From: Onthophagus taurus
Taxonomy: Eukaryota; Arthropoda; Insecta; Coleoptera; Scarabaeidae
NCBI RefSeq assembly: GCF_036711975.1
Contig: NC_091966.1
Location: 32,805,501-32,869,500 of the forward strand
Direction of reading: 5' to 3'
DNA length: 64,000 nucleotides
The notes beneath the pieces are model-generated. The model worked only from the letters and a program-made list of their open reading frames with translations, did no database searches and was not told where the DNA came from. The first letter of the stretch is position 1. The number at the start of each line of letters is the position of its first letter. Shown here piece by piece: positions 1 through 11,190 of the stretch. A program made the translations under genes and the position numbers.

Positions 1-960
1 GTTAGAAATCGAATTGACATGTTGAAGGAACGATTCAATGTCGAATTTGTATGTGCCTGGAGAAATGATAGCTGATGATGAAACAATGATTCCTTTTCGT
101 GGCCGATTATTATTCAGACAGTACATTCCCAACAAAAGCCACAAGTATGGAGTGAAAATGTTCAAGTTGTGTAATCCAATTGGTTATACATTGAGCATGT
201 CACTGTATTCTGGACAAACATTATTGGACTGCAGTCTGCTGAACTTGCTGAAAGAGTAGCTTTGGAACTTGCAGAGCCATATTTATCTGAAGGAAGGCTT
301 ATAGTAGCGGATAACTTTTATACATCAGTGCCATTGGCAATGTCACTTTTACAGAGAGATACCCATTTATTAGGTACCGCAAGAAAGAATAGGAAGTACT
401 TACCAAAGGATATCATGACAAAAAAACTAAAAAAGGGAGAAGTTGTTGGAAAGTGGAAGGACAAACGCGATGTTTACTTCCTAAGCACAAAACACACTTT
501 GGAAAAGATGACAACTGGACGAAAAAACAGGTTGGGAGAGGCAGTTTGTAAGCCAGTTGCTATTTCAGAGTACAACAAGAGCAAGCAAGGGATAGACCTT
601 TCAGACCAAATGTCAAGTTTTTTACGCCCTTGAGAAAAAGCATCAGATGGTATCACAAAGTAGCTTTTGAGGGTCTATTGAATACATTTACAATGATTTT
701 CACAAAAGGAAAATTCATATTGCCTCATTCAGGGAGATGCTTGTGCTTGAGATGCTAGGTATTGAAAAGAATGACGTTACACTAAAACGTTCAGATTCCC
801 TGAAGTACAGCTTAGTGCAAAGTGAAGAAAAGGATAACAACAATCGGCGAAAAAGAAGAAGATGTACAAATTGTTACACAGAAGCCGCAAAAGAAGGAGG
901 TTTTCACAAGATGTCATGTTTGTGACAAGTATATGTGTCTCCCATGTTTTACAAAACATC
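1..960 (+). pseudogene. piggyBac-type (PGBD) transposase remnant
   Basis: Three frame-broken blocks read as the C-terminal half of a piggyBac-family transposase (DDE_Tnp_1_7), which cuts and pastes DNA at TTAA sites. The block at 38-259 holds the DDETMIPFRGR segment with the first catalytic Asp. The block at 262-633 holds VADNFYTSVPLA, with the second Asp, and NKSKQGIDLSDQM near its end. The part at about 690-925 carries FREMLVLEMLGIE and a basic, Cys-containing tail; after a further frame change CHVCDKYMCLPCF completes the usual C-terminal Cys-rich finger. A stop or frame change near 259, another near 630 and one near 900 make it non-functional. The N-terminal part lies left of the window. 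I saw no TTAA-flanked terminal repeat. Family assignment is secure; the subfamily is not. Confidence 0.88.
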
Positions 961-1018
961 ATTGAAAATACAAAGATAATTTTTGTAAGTTAAGATCTCA
1001 TTGCACTTGAGTAATCCT

Positions 1019-1076
1019 GGTAATCCTCATGGCACTAAAGTAAAACAGTTGTTACTGTAGTGCTATGAGGATCACC
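1019..1076. repeat. Imperfect hairpin just 3' of the piggyBac remnant
   Basis: The arms GGTAATCCTCATGGCACTA and GGTGATCCTCATAGCACTA (the latter read from the opposite strand) face each other across a short loop. They match at about 16 of 19 positions and pair a little further inwards. The hairpin lies about 60 bp after the last transposase codons, so it may be a subterminal inverted repeat of the element or a separate small foldback. Confidence 0.6.
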
Positions 1077-2520
1077 GGTAAATTCACGTTTTTGTTGCTT
1101 TCTACCCTTATATATACCATTTACATGTAAAAAAGATGTCGTTTTTCAAAAAAGAAACTCTAGTATACCATTTTTTTACAGTGGCCCCTAGAGAATTACT
1201 TAATTGGTTGTATGGTGGCAGCCAACGTGTTAATAGGAAAACGTCTTCCTTCAATCTAGTGAGACAAATTACTACTCCCAAAAATTGTGTGAGCTTTGAA
1301 AAAGTTGGACGAAACAAGAAAGGATGAACTAGATACTGAATTAGTCGATTATTAAAATCGAATACCTTGGCAAGCTTTACGCACGAGTACTACTTCGTGT
1401 TGTCTTAACAATCCATAGATACTATTACTTTAATTTAAAAGTATAGTGATTACTTTCGTCCATAATGACTTTGTTTGAGTACCTTCGCTAAAGACGACGG
1501 AAAAACATTTTTTTTACATGAGTCTTGTATGGATTAATCAAACAATTAACCTTATAATTGGTTTTTGTGGCATGAATAATAAGATAGAACCTATTATACA
1601 ATGCTTCTTAGCTTCACAAAAATTAACTATTTTTCAAGAAACACTCTTTTTTTCTTTTTACAAACTGAAATCTTCAGTAAGTATTCATAATACAGATAAA
1701 TATTATGCCAATTTTTTATTCTTTATCCGATGTTGTTTTGGAAATCATCCTAATTTTATAAATGGAAGGAAATCAACTTTCCTTTATTTATTCATTATTG
1801 AAAAGTACGTCACTTTAAAACAGACCCGAAACTATAACACCGGATATGCATTTCACATTCCTTCAAACTTGTGCAGGCTTACAAAGAGACAATTACATGG
1901 CTGCTAGGTTTTGCAATGCATATATATCGCAGAGGAATTTAATTATAACTCCAAATATATATAACTATTTCTATTTCGTAGGGCTTAGTTTTCATATTAA
2001 TTGATAGAGGTTTTCATTTTTAAAGTTCCGACTGCTGTTATATTTATGGAATTTTAGGCGTAACAAGATTATTACTATCAAGTCATTTTTATAAGAAAAT
2101 TTTACAATGTTTTTAATAAATGTTATATCAAAAGGCATTAAAGTCTATTCTTAAAAATGTAGAAGATAATAGCTTCAGTTATGATGTTCAGGCTTATGAA
2201 GCGATGTTCGTGTTATGCTTTTTGAAGTCGAACTCCTGCGACTACGTCTTTTACATACCACTAATTTAACAAAGTGCACTAATTAAATAAAGTGGTACCA
2301 ACGCAACGCAGTAATTAATTTAAATGTAAATGAAATTGATTGTAACTCAAGAATGAAACCAGATCTTAAGTATAAGATAACAATATATGTTAGAAGAGTG
2401 AGATTTTCAAAGCAAATTAAAAAATTACTAAAAATAATTACATTTATCTTGAAATACCTAATCAACATCTTAAACTAGATTAAAACACTTTTCTTTTATT
2501 CATCTCCAAACCGTTGCCTT
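1077..2520. other. AT-rich intergenic stretch
   Basis: No gene or recognisable repeat could be supported. Open frames at 1136-1327 and 1518-1907 show no known motif, no convincing splice sites and no codon bias, and are probably chance frames. Confidence 0.5.
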
Positions 2521-2657
2521 ATCATAAATGAGAGTTATGAAAGTTTTGGTTCTACTATACAGATTTTTGCATTGAGGTGAACAGTGCAAGAAAGAATTTA
2601 AAAAAATTACAAATTAGAAGAATCTCTTTGGAACTATACCTATTGGCTTCAATATAC

Positions 2658-2797
2658 CTGGTTAAAACCATAACGGTGACGATGTTTCCACCTACGCCTA
2701 TAAAAACCAAAATCGGCACCAAAACCCTTTGTATCCAAAATCTCGATGATTCAACGAATCTTATCGATTGTTCTATATCCAAATCCGTAGAATTCAT
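2658..2797 (-). CDS. Class A GPCR, exon with N-terminus and TM1 (partial)
   Basis: This exon encodes a 46-codon N-terminus. A short extracellular segment contains one N-x-S/T site (MNSTDLDIEQ). It is followed by the hydrophobic helix VLVPILVFIGVGGNIVTVM, whose GN pair is the TM1 hallmark of rhodopsin-class receptors, and then VLTR. The arginine codon is split by an intron: CAG|GTATAT at 2658/2657 is a good donor, in phase 2. Just upstream of the ATG (on the minus strand) is a T-run ending in TTTTTTTTAG, which looks like the acceptor of a 5'UTR intron. The remaining six helices must lie left of the window or in the unread left flank; I found none here. The TM1 sequence suggests a peptide receptor, but I cannot name the ligand. 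Confidence 0.7.
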
Positions 2798-2799
2798 CG

Positions 2800-2970
2800 T
2801 AACCGTTCTAAAAAAAATTATATTAACGATAACGCTGAAACAAATTAGGATTTTTGCATAATAACAAATCTTTTAATTCTTATAATCAAATCTTATAATA
2901 CGATTTCAGTTGTAATCACCTATTCAACATTAAAAATAATGTTTGGAAATTGAAAACAATCAAATTTTAA
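2800..2970. other. Putative 5' flank or intron of the GPCR gene
   Basis: AT-rich sequence upstream of the receptor exon on the minus strand. It begins with the acceptor-like T-run, and nothing else could be identified. Confidence 0.3.
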
Positions 2971-3290
2971 CCTGAAAGTATTAGAAAATTATATTCGAAA
3001 TCCATTCTACGAGTTTTTAATTTTTAGGAGAAATAATAAACAGTTTTTAAAGAACGTTCTAAGTTTTTAAAGTGTTAACGTGATTGTAAGAGCTTTGCTA
3101 TAAACTTTTATATTTTATTTTAATTTGTAACTTTGAAAAATGTAAAATTGATATTCTATTATTGTGTCCAAAAACTAGTCTCTGAAGATGACTTGAAGCC
3201 GAAACTAGTAAGACTCAAGTTTATTATCTAATTAAAGACCAGTTTAAAAGTACAAAAAACATTTTATATTATTTCTCCTGAAAGTATTAG
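2971..3290 (+). mobile_element. Small retro-insert (292 bp) with 14-bp target duplication
   Basis: CCTGAAAGTATTAG occurs at 2971-2984 and again at 3277-3290, bracketing 292 bp. Inside, GGAGAAATAATA (3028-3039) is the exact reverse complement of TATTATTTCTCC (3267-3278). The insert has no coding capacity. Near its right end it carries the hammerhead-like motif at 3177-3215. A long duplication and a non-coding body with a structured end fit a solo end of a Penelope-like or similar target-primed retroelement; that assignment is inference. Confidence 0.55.
3177..3215 (+). ncRNA. Hammerhead-ribozyme-like core motif (copy a)
   Basis: AGTCT (3177-3181) can pair with AGACT (3211-3215) as helix I. 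Between them are CTGAAGA (3182-3188), one extra base, a weak hairpin, then GAAACTAGTA, in which AC-TA-GT forms a minimal helix III and GTA sits at the expected cleavage position. Helix II is poor here. Known hammerheads use CTGANGA...GAAA and an NUH cleavage triplet. Activity is untested. Confidence 0.4.
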
Positions 3291-4135
3291 CGTTAAGTAT
3301 TTTATGAGGTTTTTTAATTTTGCAAAAATAAGTAATCACTTTATCAAAAAAGAATCACGTAATTGTAAAGAAACTACTTTGATAGATTCTTTTAACGTGT
3401 TCATTGCTCCAACTGATGATGTTATTTATCATTAATGCAATTTGAGGAACATCATCGGCTATCAAGTAAACCGCAGTTTTCTTTTGTTTTTTTGAAAAAT
3501 TGAGATATGTAAGTTGGATTCAGAAATAGTGTACAATAATTGATTATCCATATTTGGCCACCGAATTGGTGTTTGCTTTTTTTCAGCAGAAACGCTATTG
3601 AAGTAAAAAAGCCGAAAGGGTAATTTTGAATTTAAAGTGTCTGGTCATAGCTCATTATTCAATTATTATGCGCCATAACATTACTTGTAAGGTGCTGTTT
3701 AGGCAAAGTTGTTGATTTAGTCATTAAAAGCAGTACTACCTACACCGTGAATATGTTGAGTGTTATAGCGAACATAAATATAATTGCATTTTGTTCAACT
3801 AGTTTCTTAACTTTTTCAAGTGCGTTTATTGGTGTAACATATGTTTTGATCGCAGTAGTGATCCTGATCATGAAAAGTTTTCCCCAATCATTGAGGAATT
3901 ATATGAGCCTATATGACGGTGGGTATGTTGCTGCTATTTTATGAATTGAGATCAGTCCAGCTGTTTCCACATCTTAGAAGAATTTGTGTGGATCTATACA
4001 ACCTTCGAGCACTTTATATGGTCTAGGTGTTATAGTTGTTCTTAATACTGCATCTGCAACCATTACTTTCAACATCCTTAGTAAAACAGTTTTATTTTTA
4101 AGAATAATTCATTTATAATTTCTCGATCTGGATGA
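3291..4135. other. AT-rich intergenic stretch
   Basis: Nothing could be supported. The frame at 3747-3944 is hydrophobic but has no homology I recognise. Confidence 0.4.
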
Positions 4136-5345
4136 TTGTGAGTTTTTTAGTAGCAAGTTTTAGACATCGTCCCTAATGACTCCAGCCAACCAGTCAATTA
4201 GTACTTCTCAAGCTCTTCTTGGCTTTCTTTCTCTTAGCATACTAAAATTTGTTATTTTCTTATTGTCAACACTGTATTATTGATTTTCGTGATTTTTGTC
4301 ACTTCCTATCATTGTGTCTATGTAAGTCTGCAGCCCACCTCTATGCTATGTTAGAATTAATCACATTGAGTATCATTTTCGCTGACCGGCTTGTAAGGAT
4401 AACCATGTTATGCCGCTTTCTATTATTCTTAAGCTGGTCTCCCATCTCTTCCTTGCGTACTTTGGAAATGCTCCAATTGCTCTGTTGCATTTTTACCAAA
4501 TTGATGTTTAAAAATAAAAAATTTGAGTTAATGTACCTCATAGCAATGTAGCAAGATGGTCATAAAAACAGTCCATTTGTATTTTGATTTCATTTCTTTC
4601 TTTTCTAATTATTACTTTTAGAAGATTTATTTATTTGTATTTTTATGTTGTGCGTTGGCAATGTTACCTATATATATTATATTAATGCGTCCAACTCCCT
4701 ATCTGGAGCATAGGGCATCGACAAACATCCTCCGACCTCTCCTCCGTGTCATCAGCTTTACTTCTCCCAATGTCCATCATTGTCTATTCAACTCCTTCGT
4801 CATAGTCCTCCTCCATGTTGTCCTGGATTTTGTTATTCGCCGGCTGCACTGTGGATTCTAGTCTAGTGCCAATCTTTATTCGTAATGTCTTTCTAAAATT
4901 TATATTTTGGATCATCGTCCATGTTTCCCTTCCGTACAATAAGATACATTTAATGTTGCTGTTTAATATGCGAAACTTGATTTTTCTCGATAGTTGGGAG
5001 AAGTTCCACATTTATCTGGCTTTCTTTATTCTTTACACCACGTCTGCCTCTGTTCCTGTGTCTTTTGTTACCATACTGCCTAGATAGCAGAACTGTTCTA
5101 CCTGTATGTTATCGCTGTTTATTGTACCTACCTGGTAGTGCGTTGTCTATGCATTGCTGATGTTTCCTTTGTATTTATCTCTAGCTCAGCTTGCCTGCAC
5201 CATTCTGTTATTTTATTTAGTTTTGTTTGCATGTCTGCATGCCTATGCGACAGAAGACACATTCTAAATCATTTAGTTTATTTACGAAGTCCCACTTTAC
5301 GCTGTTTTATGCAAAATTTTCATTTTCCAGAACCCCATCTAGTAC
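4136..5345 (-). pseudogene. RTE-like non-LTR retrotransposon remnant(s)
   Basis: Read on the minus strand from about 5345 down, frame-broken segments give MQTKLNKITEWC (end of the reverse transcriptase palm), VEQFCYLGSMVTKD (typically YLGS), GTEADVV, KIKFRILNSNIKCILLYGRETW and FVDALCS. This is the characteristic C-terminal order of RTE-clade reverse transcriptases. A second block at about 4140-4210 gives VLIDWLAGVIRDDV, resembling the extreme C-terminus of another LINE copy. Several stops and frameshifts are present. The 5' part with the endonuclease is missing, as usual for truncated LINE copies. Confidence 0.72.
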
Positions 5346-5960
5346 AATATTGAAAAGTAGAGGTGGTAGCGGGCATCCTTTATTTACTTAGGTGCGCCAA
5401 TTCAAAAGAAGGTACTGCATAGGGGCAAGTTTAGTAACCAAATAACAGTCTAAACAGGAATATTACCCAATTGGTGATTTATTTCAGTTTTTCTACTTCA
5501 TCATTACATCTTCTGATCGCTGATCTATTTGTGATTTTATTTCTACAACTTTCTGTCTGAAGAGTTCATATTTAGTGTTTCATCCCAAAATCAGAATTTT
5601 GTTCTTTTCTGAACAGAATAGTAAGTTTACGTTGATCTTGCTTTTTTGAGTTTCCATTTATAAACATATTTTTTGCATAAACTGTCTCAAGTCACTTTTA
5701 AAGCTTGGTGTACAGGGTGTCCCAATTTCGATGTCCGCATAGGCTATCTCCGAAACTAAAAGAGATAGAAAAAAAGTAGCTTACATGTCATGATCTCGTT
5801 TTTCGAGAAAATGCTAATGCCGAAAACTGCGAACAGCTATCAAAACCTATCTAAACCATACCATGATGGAAAACATTGTTTCCAATTATTGTCAAAGTTT
5901 GTAGTAGTATTTAAAAATTCAGTAACGACTCTGGCATTATGTCCTGGTGCTCCGTCATAT

Positions 5961-6117
5961 TGAAAATATATCATTAAACTAAAATTAGAACTAAAACTAG
6001 AACTAACACTAGACACGGGTTTTGCCGTGCGTCTTTTAATAAAAGGTTTGACGTTTCGGATGCCATGTTGCAACCTTCTTCAGAAGCTGGTTCGAAGTGA
6101 AATGAAAATATATCATT
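5961..6117 (-). mobile_element. 127-bp retro-insert with 15-bp TSD, nested in mariner
   Basis: TGAAAATATATCATT is present at 5961-5975 and 6103-6117, enclosing 5976-6102. On the minus strand the insert starts near the TTCGAACCAGC segment, contains a hammerhead-like core, and ends in an imperfect repeat of TTAGTTCTAG units. Long variable TSD plus a repeated tail indicates insertion by target-primed reverse transcription. A longer copy of the same family lies at 53757-53945. Confidence 0.8.
6050..6083 (-). ncRNA. Hammerhead-like core motif (copy c)
   Basis: On the minus strand: CTGAAGA, one extra A, then GGTTGC/GCATCC arms (five of six pairs) closing a 6-nt loop, then GAAACGTC. GAAAC-GTC with almost no helix III is the minimal arrangement reported for hammerheads of Penelope-like elements. 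Flanking helix I pairing is weak. Confidence 0.4.
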
Positions 6118-7324
6118 TGAAACATATTTAATGGCAAATTGTCGACCAATGTGCTCAATGTGCTGCCTTAATATATTGAGATATTTACCATAGTTTAAGT
6201 TTTTATGGTAGATACTATATGCCAAAATTCTATTATCTAAAAGAGCACACCATACATTGAATCCTAATCTTCTTTGAACACTCAGAGACTTCATCGGTCC
6301 AGATGACATTTTGAACAAACAGCAGATTATTTAATTTTTCTAAATATCATCTACAAAATTCTAATCTTAGATTGACGGCACGTAAATAATGAGTTAGCCC
6401 CGCTTTGTATGGTTTATACATATTTTTCTTTCATATTCGGAAGCAGCAGTTTTTGGGTCAGACGTCTTGTTCAATTTCTCTGCAAGATGTTGATGGATTT
6501 ATCGCAACTGAAGCCAACACATTGACTTCATCTTCTTGCAGGTCATTTTGGTATGTTTTTGCACGTGCTTTCCGGATACCTTGTGAAATATAATTCCGCG
6601 GCTAACGTCGCATTCTTATCTGATAACATATAGCATTCCATCATGTTACATTTTTCATAATTTTCGAAGTTCATTGTAAAGTTTTATTCAGTTTTGTTAT
6701 ACTTTGACACTTAACATGCTGGTGCTTCGTACCAGCACATAATACCAGAGTTGTTATCGAATTTTTAAATACAAACTTAAGCAATTATTTGATACATTAT
6801 GTGCCATCATAGTATGTATGGTTATCACCATAGCAACATAATTTTTAAATACATACATTACTTTTAGATAGAACAAAATGAATTTTTGTTAATTATTTAA
6901 TAACTATAAGAAATATACCCGACAAACTATATATATTTGTTATCAGAAGAAAATAACAAATTATTTTAGATCATAGCCAACTATGGTTTCCATTTAAAAA
7001 AATAAAGTTACGTCTAAAATCTCGAAAGTAAAAGATGGGAAAAAAATTCTACCTACGGCACTGAATTCTTCGTAAAAAGTTGCCCATATAATGTTTTATT
7101 TATAATACTCCATCTTTGATAATAAGTGAGATATTCGCGATTATCGTTTTCGCATAATTTTCAGTTTTTGCCGATAGGGCGAAAACAAAAGACGATAGCT
7201 GTTCGGAGTTTTCGGCATTAGCATTTTCTCGAAAAACGAGATCATGACATGTAAGCTACTTTTTTTCTATCTCTTTTAGTTTCGGAGATAGCCTATGCGG
7301 ACATCGAAATTGGGACACCCTGTA

Positions 7325-9895
7325 CAACAAAAGCTAAATGTTGCTATCATTATATGTTTTCTGAACAAAGTGGGTGAAGAAAGTTCAGGATTTTACTTAA
7401 ATAGTTTCGAACATACCTAGAAACCTAAGTTTTAACGTAACGTTATAAATAATAGTTCCAAGCTCTAAAATGCTTTCCAATGTTTATAATAGTAATAATT
7501 AAGTGACGTAAATTATGGCGCCAAATTGAGGTCATATTTCCGGGTTGTATATTAACGTAAAAATATAATTCAAATTTTTGTCCAATTAATCAATTTCTAT
7601 TTTTATACTAGATGGAATATTTTTTTGGCCACTTGCTGTTAAAGTTATGGTCCTTGATTTTAATTGGCGGCAGTACAAAACACAGTGCTATAAAAGTTAT
7701 AAATAATCATTATTTTATAAACAACAACAAAAATTTATTGTGATTTGAAAAAAATAAATGAAATTTTTGTTGTATCCAAAAAGTGGTATTTTGTAGTAAG
7801 TAAAAATTGATGTTTTGAATTATCCTGTACATTGTTTTTAACCATACAATTGTTTTAAATCTAACCAGTTGTTTCATTACGAATGGCAATATGTGATAAT
7901 TATTTTTATCAGTTGTAAGTGTATATAAAAAAATATGCGTGTATGGGATTTTTTATCAAGGATTAAAATCGATTCCATTAAAACATCACGTTTTGTTTGT
8001 TTACGTGTAACTTTCTTCTTTTTTTGCAATTAACTTAAAATTGAATTTTATTAACACGACCAATAAGACAGGAGGTAATAAAACATCTCAAATTGAGTCT
8101 GACTTCCGTTTGACGTCAGCCATAAATAAGTTATGTTATCCTGAAAATAAACTCCGAGTTTTGTTACTAAACCGAAATTTTATTTGCGATAACTATTTTA
8201 TCTTATCCCTAATATTACATATTAAAAATTACTTACAAATTTTCCATTGTTTTCTTTTTTCTTTTCCTCGGATAATTTTTAATTAAACTTCCTCAACCTG
8301 TTGATAGCTTCTTCTAGTTTTTTTTCTACCCATTTTTTAAATCTCGTTTAAATTACCCGATCAATTTTAAACTTAATAAAAACGCTGGAAATTTTAATTT
8401 TCAATATCCGACGGAACAATTCCAAAATAAAAAAAAACACGCTTGCGGCTAATCGATGCGTGGGTGTTAATAAATTAACGATATCTTTTCCGGATGAGTT
8501 ATAAATATTCCAGTAACGTGCTTCCACCGATGTTTCGATCTACCTGAAAACGATAATGATTTATTGCGATTTTTTGAGATAAGAACCCCAACCATAATAT
8601 TACTCCATTAACAAAAATAAATTAACATCACTAAAAATAGAAATAGTTAATATAAAGCTTTTTTTTAAAGAAAGTAAAATTCAATTCGATACTTCACTTT
8701 GTAGTGATGTAAAAAAAATATACACTTCGATGGTCACGTGTAATTTCAATACCTGAATAGAAATAGGATTTCAAACACTGGATTACTATTTACGCGTTGA
8801 AAGGATGTAATTTATTCAACGCTTTTGCGTCCAAGATTGGAATTCGTACGTATTTGAATTAGTTTTTAACTACGACGCTTGTATCTTAAAGATTGGGTTA
8901 TTTATAACTATTTTAGAAGATTTTGATTTTTAATTTTAAGCTATCGTATATTTATTTTTGTTATAGAACGTGTAACAAAGGAATTTTTATTGATCAGCTA
9001 TCATCGACGATTTTTGGCACATAAAATAGGATTTGTTTTAAAAAACAGACATTTATTGGTTTACATTAAACAAAGAAATGTGTGCGGGGTGTTTCAAAAA
9101 TAGAGGAACTGATAGATTTTATTTCTATTCGATTTTTATGATTTAAATAGCTAGAAGATGTTAGAAAATTGTAATTGATCTAAAAATAAAATAAATTGTA
9201 AAACGAGGCAAATTCGTTCAGATTCAGCCAAAAATAAAATAGAAATTGAATGACAACAGGTCAAAGAAAAGTGGCTCTAAATATATTGCATCACTGAATG
9301 AAGTTATAGAAAACTCGGAAAGGCAAACGAAAGCAAAAGGAGCCAACGAAAACTCTATGTAAATTTGGCGACTTTATCTCTTTTCTGGCATATAGATATA
9401 CCTATTTTATCAAACAAGAAAACTTTGAAAAAGTAATCGAAAAATGGGAAATGATTTGACTTCTGTTCACCTTTATAAGCTAGGGAAGTCAGAAAGATGC
9501 TTGTGTCTTTTCTGTACTTTTTTTCTGCCTTCTGCGACCCTTTTATGGCTGAACTTTCTAAGTAAGTTAAACAGGTTAACAGGATGAAAGAAGAAAGTCA
9601 ATATAATGTAAAAGCATATACTTAATATCTTATTCGTGTGCTTAAATTTTTGTAAAAATGACAGAAATCATGCAAAGAAAGTCACAACAACGGTTAGCGT
9701 CCTATCAAAGCAAGAGAAGGAACCACCAAATAGAAACGAGAGGAGATCCAATAACATGATAGAAAAAGTCAGAATTAAACTTCGTTTCCCTTTGTATTAT
9801 TTCTGCCTTCTAGCTAGCATAAATACTTAAAAGAAAAACAACAGGAATCTAAAAAGGAATCTTATTTTGTACAAATACATATTTGTTAGTTTACT
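7325..9895. other. AT-rich intergenic stretch
   Basis: About 2.6 kb with no supportable gene. The frame at 8041-8286 has no known motif. A possible minus-strand acceptor (GTTTTCAG) near 8550 precedes a short open frame but was not accepted. Confidence 0.4.
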
Positions 9896-10252
9896 TTGTT
9901 AAACACATTGATTGTTTTTGCCAACTCGGCACTCGATTTTGATGACTTGTATCAACATCAACTTTTCAGAGGAGATTACTGTTCTTTAGGACCTAATTTG
10001 AAGTTATATGCAGAAAGTTCACTGCTTATGGTGGTTACGATATTTTCTTCCTCAATTTGCTCAAAGCAACCTTTTATTCTTTACAACCTCATTATGCAAA
10101 AAAATACAAAAACTATAAAACAATTTTCTGTGTTTCATATTTGATATGGCTAGGCATTGTTATATTTCAAGTCGTATTATACCTCTTCGAAATAGCTAAC
10201 GGTTGGTTCCTTGGCAAATTATATGTAACAGCTTTAACTTTTTGTATTATAT
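9896..10252 (+). pseudogene. Unidentified membrane-protein-like fragment
   Basis: Two overlapping frames joined by a frame change near 10020 give a continuous hydrophobic reading, including FCVSYLIWLGIVIFQVVLYLF (a likely membrane helix) and a second hydrophobic end LYVTALTFCII before a stop at 10252. Neither part matches a family I can name. It may be an exon of a transporter or receptor, a pseudogene, or chance. Confidence 0.22.
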
Positions 10253-10794
10253 AATCTGTCTGCATAGTCTCAAGCTGATCTCCCTCAGGAATAATCTCTA
10301 TCATGATGTCTCTCTCAGAAAAAGGAATCTCTCAACCTGCAAGGTGAGTCTTACTCAGCTAGTCCCTTCACGACATATATTGCCAACAAATTTAATTATG
10401 TTCTTTGATTCTTAACTATTTTCAATTACTTTCAACTTCACCAGCTGTGTTTTTTGAAAGATATCCTCTTGGGAGATAAAATGACCCATTTGTCATAGTA
10501 TAATAAGTACTGTACTAATATGGTATTATTATTAATATCGATACCATTATGTTATATTAATTAGAGCGTTAGTTTCAGACCTCTAAAGTGTGTTTCTAGA
10601 AATTAATATTGTTTTAAAACTTAATTATCTACAGCGCCAAATAGAATATTATGATTTGTTATCGACTTTTATTTATTGTCAAGTTACAGTGTTAACAATC
10701 AAAATAACATACAATTGTAATTAAACAATTTGCATTGTGATAAAGAGACAATTGAGAGGTACAAATTGAAAGTACATAAAAAGTGTACCACAGC

Positions 10795-11190
10795 TTTCCT
10801 ACTTGGAGACCCTGATTAATGACAATAGGGATATTCTCAGGAGATAATGTGCAGAATATAGAAAGCAATGGCCGTCTTCAACCAGATGGCTAAACTGTTT
10901 AAAAAACACTACCTCAGCTTTGATAGCAAAGTCAGACTCCTCAAATGCTATGTTATCTCGGTGGATTGGAATCGTGAATACTAACCGAGTTAACACAAAG
11001 AAGACTCAAAGCTTTCGAAATCGAAGGATTATCTGTAATATCAGGTAGACCAGGTAGAAAAAGGATATCATGTCATAAAAACTTATGGACATGGTTCTAA
11101 AAAACGACTACTGAATTATTCAGAGTAGCAGTGAATAACATCATATCCAGGATGATCACCAATATTCGAAACGAATAGACACTTGAAGAA
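10795..11190 (+). pseudogene. LINE reverse-transcriptase 3' remnant
   Basis: In broken frames the plus strand reads MAVFNQMAKLF, LSFDSKVRLLKCYV, a scrambled LYG-x-EAW region, then QRRLKAFE, and towards the end KKRLLNYS. This is the C-terminal region of an RTE/CR1-type reverse transcriptase. It contains several stops, and both ends are missing. Confidence 0.68.

Larger units (their letters stand above)
5842..6610 (-). pseudogene. mariner-like transposase pseudogene
   Basis: Read in mixed frames on the minus strand. About 6600-6370 gives an HTH region (LQEDEVNVLA, SCREIEQDVG, YKPYKAGLTH). Then come NVIWTDE with the first catalytic Asp, and about 6318-6125 with FNVWCALLDNRILAY. Beyond the nested insert lies YFQYDGAPGHNARVVTEFLN (about 5970-5905) with the second Asp in the QxDGAPxH box. 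The segment with the third acidic residue is lost. Multiple frameshifts and the nested insert make it inactive. Confidence 0.85.
5713..7322 (-). mobile_element. mariner-like element with 129-bp TIRs, TA target site
   Basis: CAGGGTGTCCCAATTTCG begins at 5713, and its inverted copy ends at 7322, both flanked by TA (5711-5712 and 7323-7324). The inverted repeats run 5713-5841 and 7194-7322 and differ at one of 129 positions by my reading. The 1,610-bp element encodes a decayed transposase on the minus strand and carries a later 127-bp insertion at 5976-6102. Terminal CAGGG, TA duplication and a D,D-type transposase identify Tc1/mariner superfamily. Confidence 0.92.

Noticed and set aside
1518..1907. 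129-codon plus-strand frame
   Set aside because: Longest frame in its region but low-complexity, with no recognisable domain; likely chance in AT-rich DNA.
8455..8560. Minus-strand acceptor with a 24-codon reading
   Set aside because: Weak pyrimidine tract, no polyadenylation signal noted, no related exon nearby.
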